A stretch of 64,000 nt of DNA, taken from contig JBCBKO010000003.1 in assembly GCA_038521865.1 (NCBI GenBank), positions 62,001-126,000 on the forward strand, read 5' to 3'. The notes beneath the pieces were generated by a model. The model did no database searches. It was given only the letters and a program-made list of their open reading frames with translations, and had not been told where the DNA came from. This DNA comes from CALBPI01 sp038521865. GTDB lineage: Bacteria; Pseudomonadota; Gammaproteobacteria; Steroidobacterales; Woeseiaceae. Shown here one piece after another: positions 61,589 through 64,000 of this stretch. How positions within the stretch are numbered: position 1 is the stretch's first letter; each line of letters opens with the position of its first letter. The position numbers were made by a program, and so were the translations under genes.

Positions 61589-62260
61589 CTACTGCGACAC
61601 ACTCGCTGCACGAGCGGTTCGCTCGATCCGGCGACTGATGTCTGCAATCCAGCGCTTCACCTGTTTGTCCTCGTCAGGAACCAACGCCTGATAGCGTTCG
61701 TAGTGCTCAAGCGCCCTTGAATGCTGTGCGAGGTACAAGTCCAGCAAAATGCCGAGGTTAAAGTGTGCCAAGGCGTAATCCGGGTTTACTGTGACGGCCT
61801 TCAAATAAGCGGCCTCAGCATCGGCGAATCGACCCGCCTCTCTGTGCAAAATGCCAACTTCGTTCCATCCTGGCGCGTATCCGTCGTGGACCGCCAGTGT
61901 GGATTGCAACATCGCAAGTGCGTCATCGCTGCGTTCCATTTGACGCCAGGCAATGGCGAGCGTGGTGGCAATCGCCGGATACTCCGGTGCACTCTGCGCG
62001 AGTGGCTCAAGAATCTGTACCGCACCAGCGTAGTCTTCTACCGATAGCAACGTCTGCGCGTTCGCGTAGTCGCTCGCAATCGCTTGTGGAATCTCCACCG
62101 CCTCTGAGTTGCCACTATCGGAGCGCACGTCACGTTGTTGCGGACCAGGTCCACTTGCGCAGGCAGCGATGGCACTGCACAGCACAACAGCAATCAGCCT
62201 TCGCAGAAAAGTACTAGTTAAGTAGCGCAAGGGATTCCCCACTCCGTTCTGATTTCGCAT
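61589..62260 (-). CDS. TPR lipoprotein in the TolQ/ExbD operon
   Basis: A 223-residue lipoprotein (lipobox AIAAC, Cys near residue 34) with three or four tetratricopeptide repeats (for example AGAVQILEPLAQSAPEYPAI and FADAEAAYLKAVTVNPDYAL). The N-terminal 47 bases overlap the end of the larger TPR gene; a TTG 30 bases in is an alternative start that would still overlap. It resembles small GltE-like TPR lipoproteins in gliding-motor operons, though that link is from domain content only. Confidence 0.8.
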   Translation of the reverse strand: MRNQNGVGNPLRYLTSTFLRRLIAVVLCSAIAACASGPGPQQRDVRSDSGNSEAVEIPQAIASDYANAQTLLSVEDYAGAVQILEPLAQSAPEYPAIATTLAIAWRQMERSDDALAMLQSTLAVHDGYAPGWNEVGILHREAGRFADAEAAYLKAVTVNPDYALAHFNLGILLDLYLAQHSRALEHYERYQALVPDEDKQVKRWIADISRRIERTARAASVSQ

Positions 62261-64000
62261 ACCGCGCAGGCATCAGTGTCGCCAACGCATCGAAACTCTG
62301 TTCCACCCAGACATCAAAGACGCCATCAGCGGCACGCGCGGCATTTGCTTCAAATACCTCGATCGCCTGTTCCTCAAACGGGAACGCCTGTTCCTCGAGC
62401 AAGATGTCGTACTGTTCGAGCGCATCGGCATCAAGGTCGGCCGGACGCTCGCTGTCCATCAAGTCCCGGCTGAACTGCTGATACATCTGACCAATGCGGA
62501 AGGTCGACGCCGTTGTCACTTCAGCGACGCCGTAGTCGGCGGCTTTACCGTAGGCGGCGAGTGTTTGTTCCATCAGCTCACGTTTGCGCTCAAGGCTGGC
62601 CTTCAGCGGTGCGGTGAGCTTGAGTGCAACGAAGGACAGACGCTTCGGTTCGGTCAATTCGAGCGTCGCGGTTGCCGCAAGGTAGCGACTGCGGTCTGTA
62701 CGAGCGGCACCCGCTGCCGCATCGACGGCGACAATATCTTCGAGCCAACGCATTCGCTCGCCGATATCTGCGTCAAGCTGTGCGATATCGGCAAGTCGCA
62801 TTCTGGCCTCAAGCGTTTGGTCGAAGCCCGCGGGGTATCGTGCGACGACGCGCTCCAAAGCACTTCGCTCTTCCGTGCGCATGCCAGCGGTCTGGTAGAG
62901 CTCAGCGGCTGTCCAAAGCGCTTCCTCACGCTCAGCAACACTCATTGCTTCGTCGTCAGCAATACGCTCGAATTCTCCGGCAGCGCGCATCGAGTCGCCG
63001 GTCTCCAGATAACCCGTGGCGAGGCTTCGAGAGACATCTTCGGCAAGCGAGCTATCGGGATAGTTCTGTCGGAAAGCCTCAAGCACCGGTGTCGCGCGCG
63101 CCCATTGACCCATCGAAATCAAGGCAGCCGCAGCGTCGTATTCAGCCGTCTCGCGAACCGGTGAATTCGGCACGGCTTGCGCTACCCTCAAGAAGTGACC
63201 TACCGCTGTTTCGAGATCACCGCTGTCGCGGGCGAGTTCACCCTGTTTGTAGATACTCGCAGCGATACGTTCGCGAACTTCTTCCTGCCGTGTCTGATCG
63301 TCCAGTGGCAAGCGCGCCTGCAACTGATAGTAGGCTTGCTCCGCATCCGAGAAACGAGCGAGATCAAAATTTGAATGGGCAACGACCGTCCACGCCGCGA
63401 GGGTCAACTCGGGTTTTGGTTCCACCAACATCGCGGTGACGTCATCAGCCACATCAATCGCTTGCTCGAACCGACCTTGAGAGAAAAAGTCCTCCGCCGC
63501 AGAAGTCAGCACCGCTGCGGTTTCAGGGTGTTCGGGAAAGCTGCCAGCAAACCGCAACGCACTACTCAAGCTGCGTTCATGCCAATTCGCAACCGCCTCG
63601 GTCGGCAAAGTCTTCTCGTGCTCCCGGTAGGACAAAAGCGCTGCGTATCCCGCCTCAGCCGCTTGGGGATGGCTTGGATAATCGTAAGCGGTGCGTTCGT
63701 ACTCGTCGGTAGCCTCGTTGAATGATCCGCTCTCAAAAAGTATCTCTGCGAGCAAAAAGTTAGTACCCGCCGAATCTGCCTGGCCCGGAAAGTAATTCAG
63801 GTACTTGCGATACCAACGCGCCGCCGCAGTGTAGTCGTCCTGTATCTGTTGATCTCGTCTGAGTGCCTTCTCAGCCTCGTCAATGTCTGCGACTATTGCC
63901 TCCGGGTTCTGCGCACGCGCGTGATAGAACTGTGCAAGATCAGTGAGATTTACCTTCAGAGCGCCAACCACCTCCGGCAGCGCCGCCGCGTCGTTTGTCG
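62214..64000 (-). CDS. Large TPR protein of the TolQ/ExbD operon (N-terminus cut by window edge)
   Basis: The frame is open to the right edge; 595 residues are visible and the true start lies outside. A GTG at 63969-63971 is internal, since coding continues upstream without a stop. The sequence is all tetratricopeptide-like helices (for example YRKYLNYFPGQADSAGTNFL, QSRFEQAIDVA-type SQGRFEQAIDVADDV, and VEAVLEAFRQ-type ARATPVLEAFRQNYPDS) with a C-terminal unit EEQAIEVFEANAARAADGVF. Such proteins in TolQ/ExbD/AgmX operons act as periplasmic scaffolds. It is the first visible gene of this operon. Confidence 0.85.
   Translation of the reverse strand, partial: TNDAAALPEVVGALKVNLTDLAQFYHARAQNPEAIVADIDEAEKALRRDQQIQDDYTAAARWYRKYLNYFPGQADSAGTNFLLAEILFESGSFNEATDEYERTAYDYPSHPQAAEAGYAALLSYREHEKTLPTEAVANWHERSLSSALRFAGSFPEHPETAAVLTSAAEDFFSQGRFEQAIDVADDVTAMLVEPKPELTLAAWTVVAHSNFDLARFSDAEQAYYQLQARLPLDDQTRQEEVRERIAASIYKQGELARDSGDLETAVGHFLRVAQAVPNSPVRETAEYDAAAALISMGQWARATPVLEAFRQNYPDSSLAEDVSRSLATGYLETGDSMRAAGEFERIADDEAMSVAEREEALWTAAELYQTAGMRTEERSALERVVARYPAGFDQTLEARMRLADIAQLDADIGERMRWLEDIVAVDAAAGAARTDRSRYLAATATLELTEPKRLSFVALKLTAPLKASLERKRELMEQTLAAYGKAADYGVAEVTTASTFRIGQMYQQFSRDLMDSERPADLDADALEQYDILLEEQAFPFEEQAIEVFEANAARAADGVFDVWVEQSFDALATLMPARYAKSERSGESLALLN

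Noticed and set aside
60559..61638. 359-codon open frame on the plus strand
   Set aside because: It is antisense to the TolQ/ExbB and small-protein genes, and its product is rich in Arg and His with no domain; codon structure fits the minus-strand genes.
62624..63439. 271-codon open frame on the plus strand
   Set aside because: Antisense to the large TPR gene; no domain and strongly biased composition.
1..64000. CRISPR array, insertion sequence, integrase or tRNA-linked island border
   Set aside because: No regular spaced repeats, transposase or recombinase motifs, or tRNA-like sequences were seen on either strand by reading alone.

Overview
The window reads as one chromosomal segment of a Gram-negative, probably marine gammaproteobacterium. 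The gene content points there: an exosortase-A (XrtA/PEP-CTERM type) exopolysaccharide locus, Wza/Wzi-type outer-membrane export parts, GlnK, RutE and sulfotransferases. The genus cannot be named from the sequence. No rRNA, tRNA, CRISPR array, transposase or integrase was seen, and no stretch over 300 bases lacks a gene. Family names come from reading the proteins and recalling the families; no search was run.

Layout. (1) 1-5080, minus strand: a truncated glycosyltransferase, a secreted jelly-roll-like protein, an O-antigen ligase/polymerase-like membrane protein, a low-molecular-weight tyrosine phosphatase and a sulfotransferase. (2) 5304-11893, plus strand: a tightly packed operon with glycosyltransferase, CapK-like adenylating enzyme, ATP-grasp ligase, glycosyltransferase, polysaccharide deacetylase and a second sulfotransferase. 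(3) 11876-19458, minus strand: the XrtA-type exopolysaccharide core (glycosyltransferase, FemAB-like, deacetylase, outer-membrane barrel, tyrosine autokinase, chain-length protein, export lipoprotein). A VanZ-like gene diverges from it at 19577. (4) 20470-28341, minus strand: PrsT, exosortase XrtA fused to EpsI, the sensor kinase PrsK, and the EpsB-type initiating sugar transferase. (5) 28473-34725, minus strand: sugar-nucleotide supply (phosphomannomutase, ManC, Ugd, WbpM/CapD-like 4,6-dehydratase).

(6) 34807-51999, minus strand, is a second and complete Wzx/Wzy-type polysaccharide system: a thiamine-diphosphate E1 alpha/beta pair with an aldo/keto reductase, a short WcaJ-like initiating transferase, glycosyltransferases, a methyltransferase, WbpE/WbpD/WlbA-like sugar-modifying enzymes, Wzx, Wzy, Wzz, a large SLBB export protein and Wzi. 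By eye it is more AT-rich than its flanks. (7) 52057-58397 is a mixed housekeeping block (RutE-like nitroreductase, metallo-beta-lactamase-fold hydrolase, Nudix hydrolase, GlnK, two small glycosyltransferase-like proteins, TVP38 protein, mercuric-reductase-like flavoprotein). (8) 58406-64000, minus strand, is an envelope operon with TolQ/ExbB, two ExbD proteins, a TonB/AgmX-like protein, a small secreted protein and two TPR proteins, the last cut by the right edge.

Together the first 52 kb look like a surface-polysaccharide island with two export lines sharing sugar nucleotides. The strongest leads for something new are: the E1 alpha/beta plus aldo/keto reductase trio, which could build a two-carbon-branched sugar; a ten-G run inside the E1 alpha gene that could switch it on and off; an ExbD copy whose membrane Asp is replaced by Asn beside a copy that keeps it; and an XrtA locus that has PrsK but no visible PrsR or PEP-CTERM substrate.
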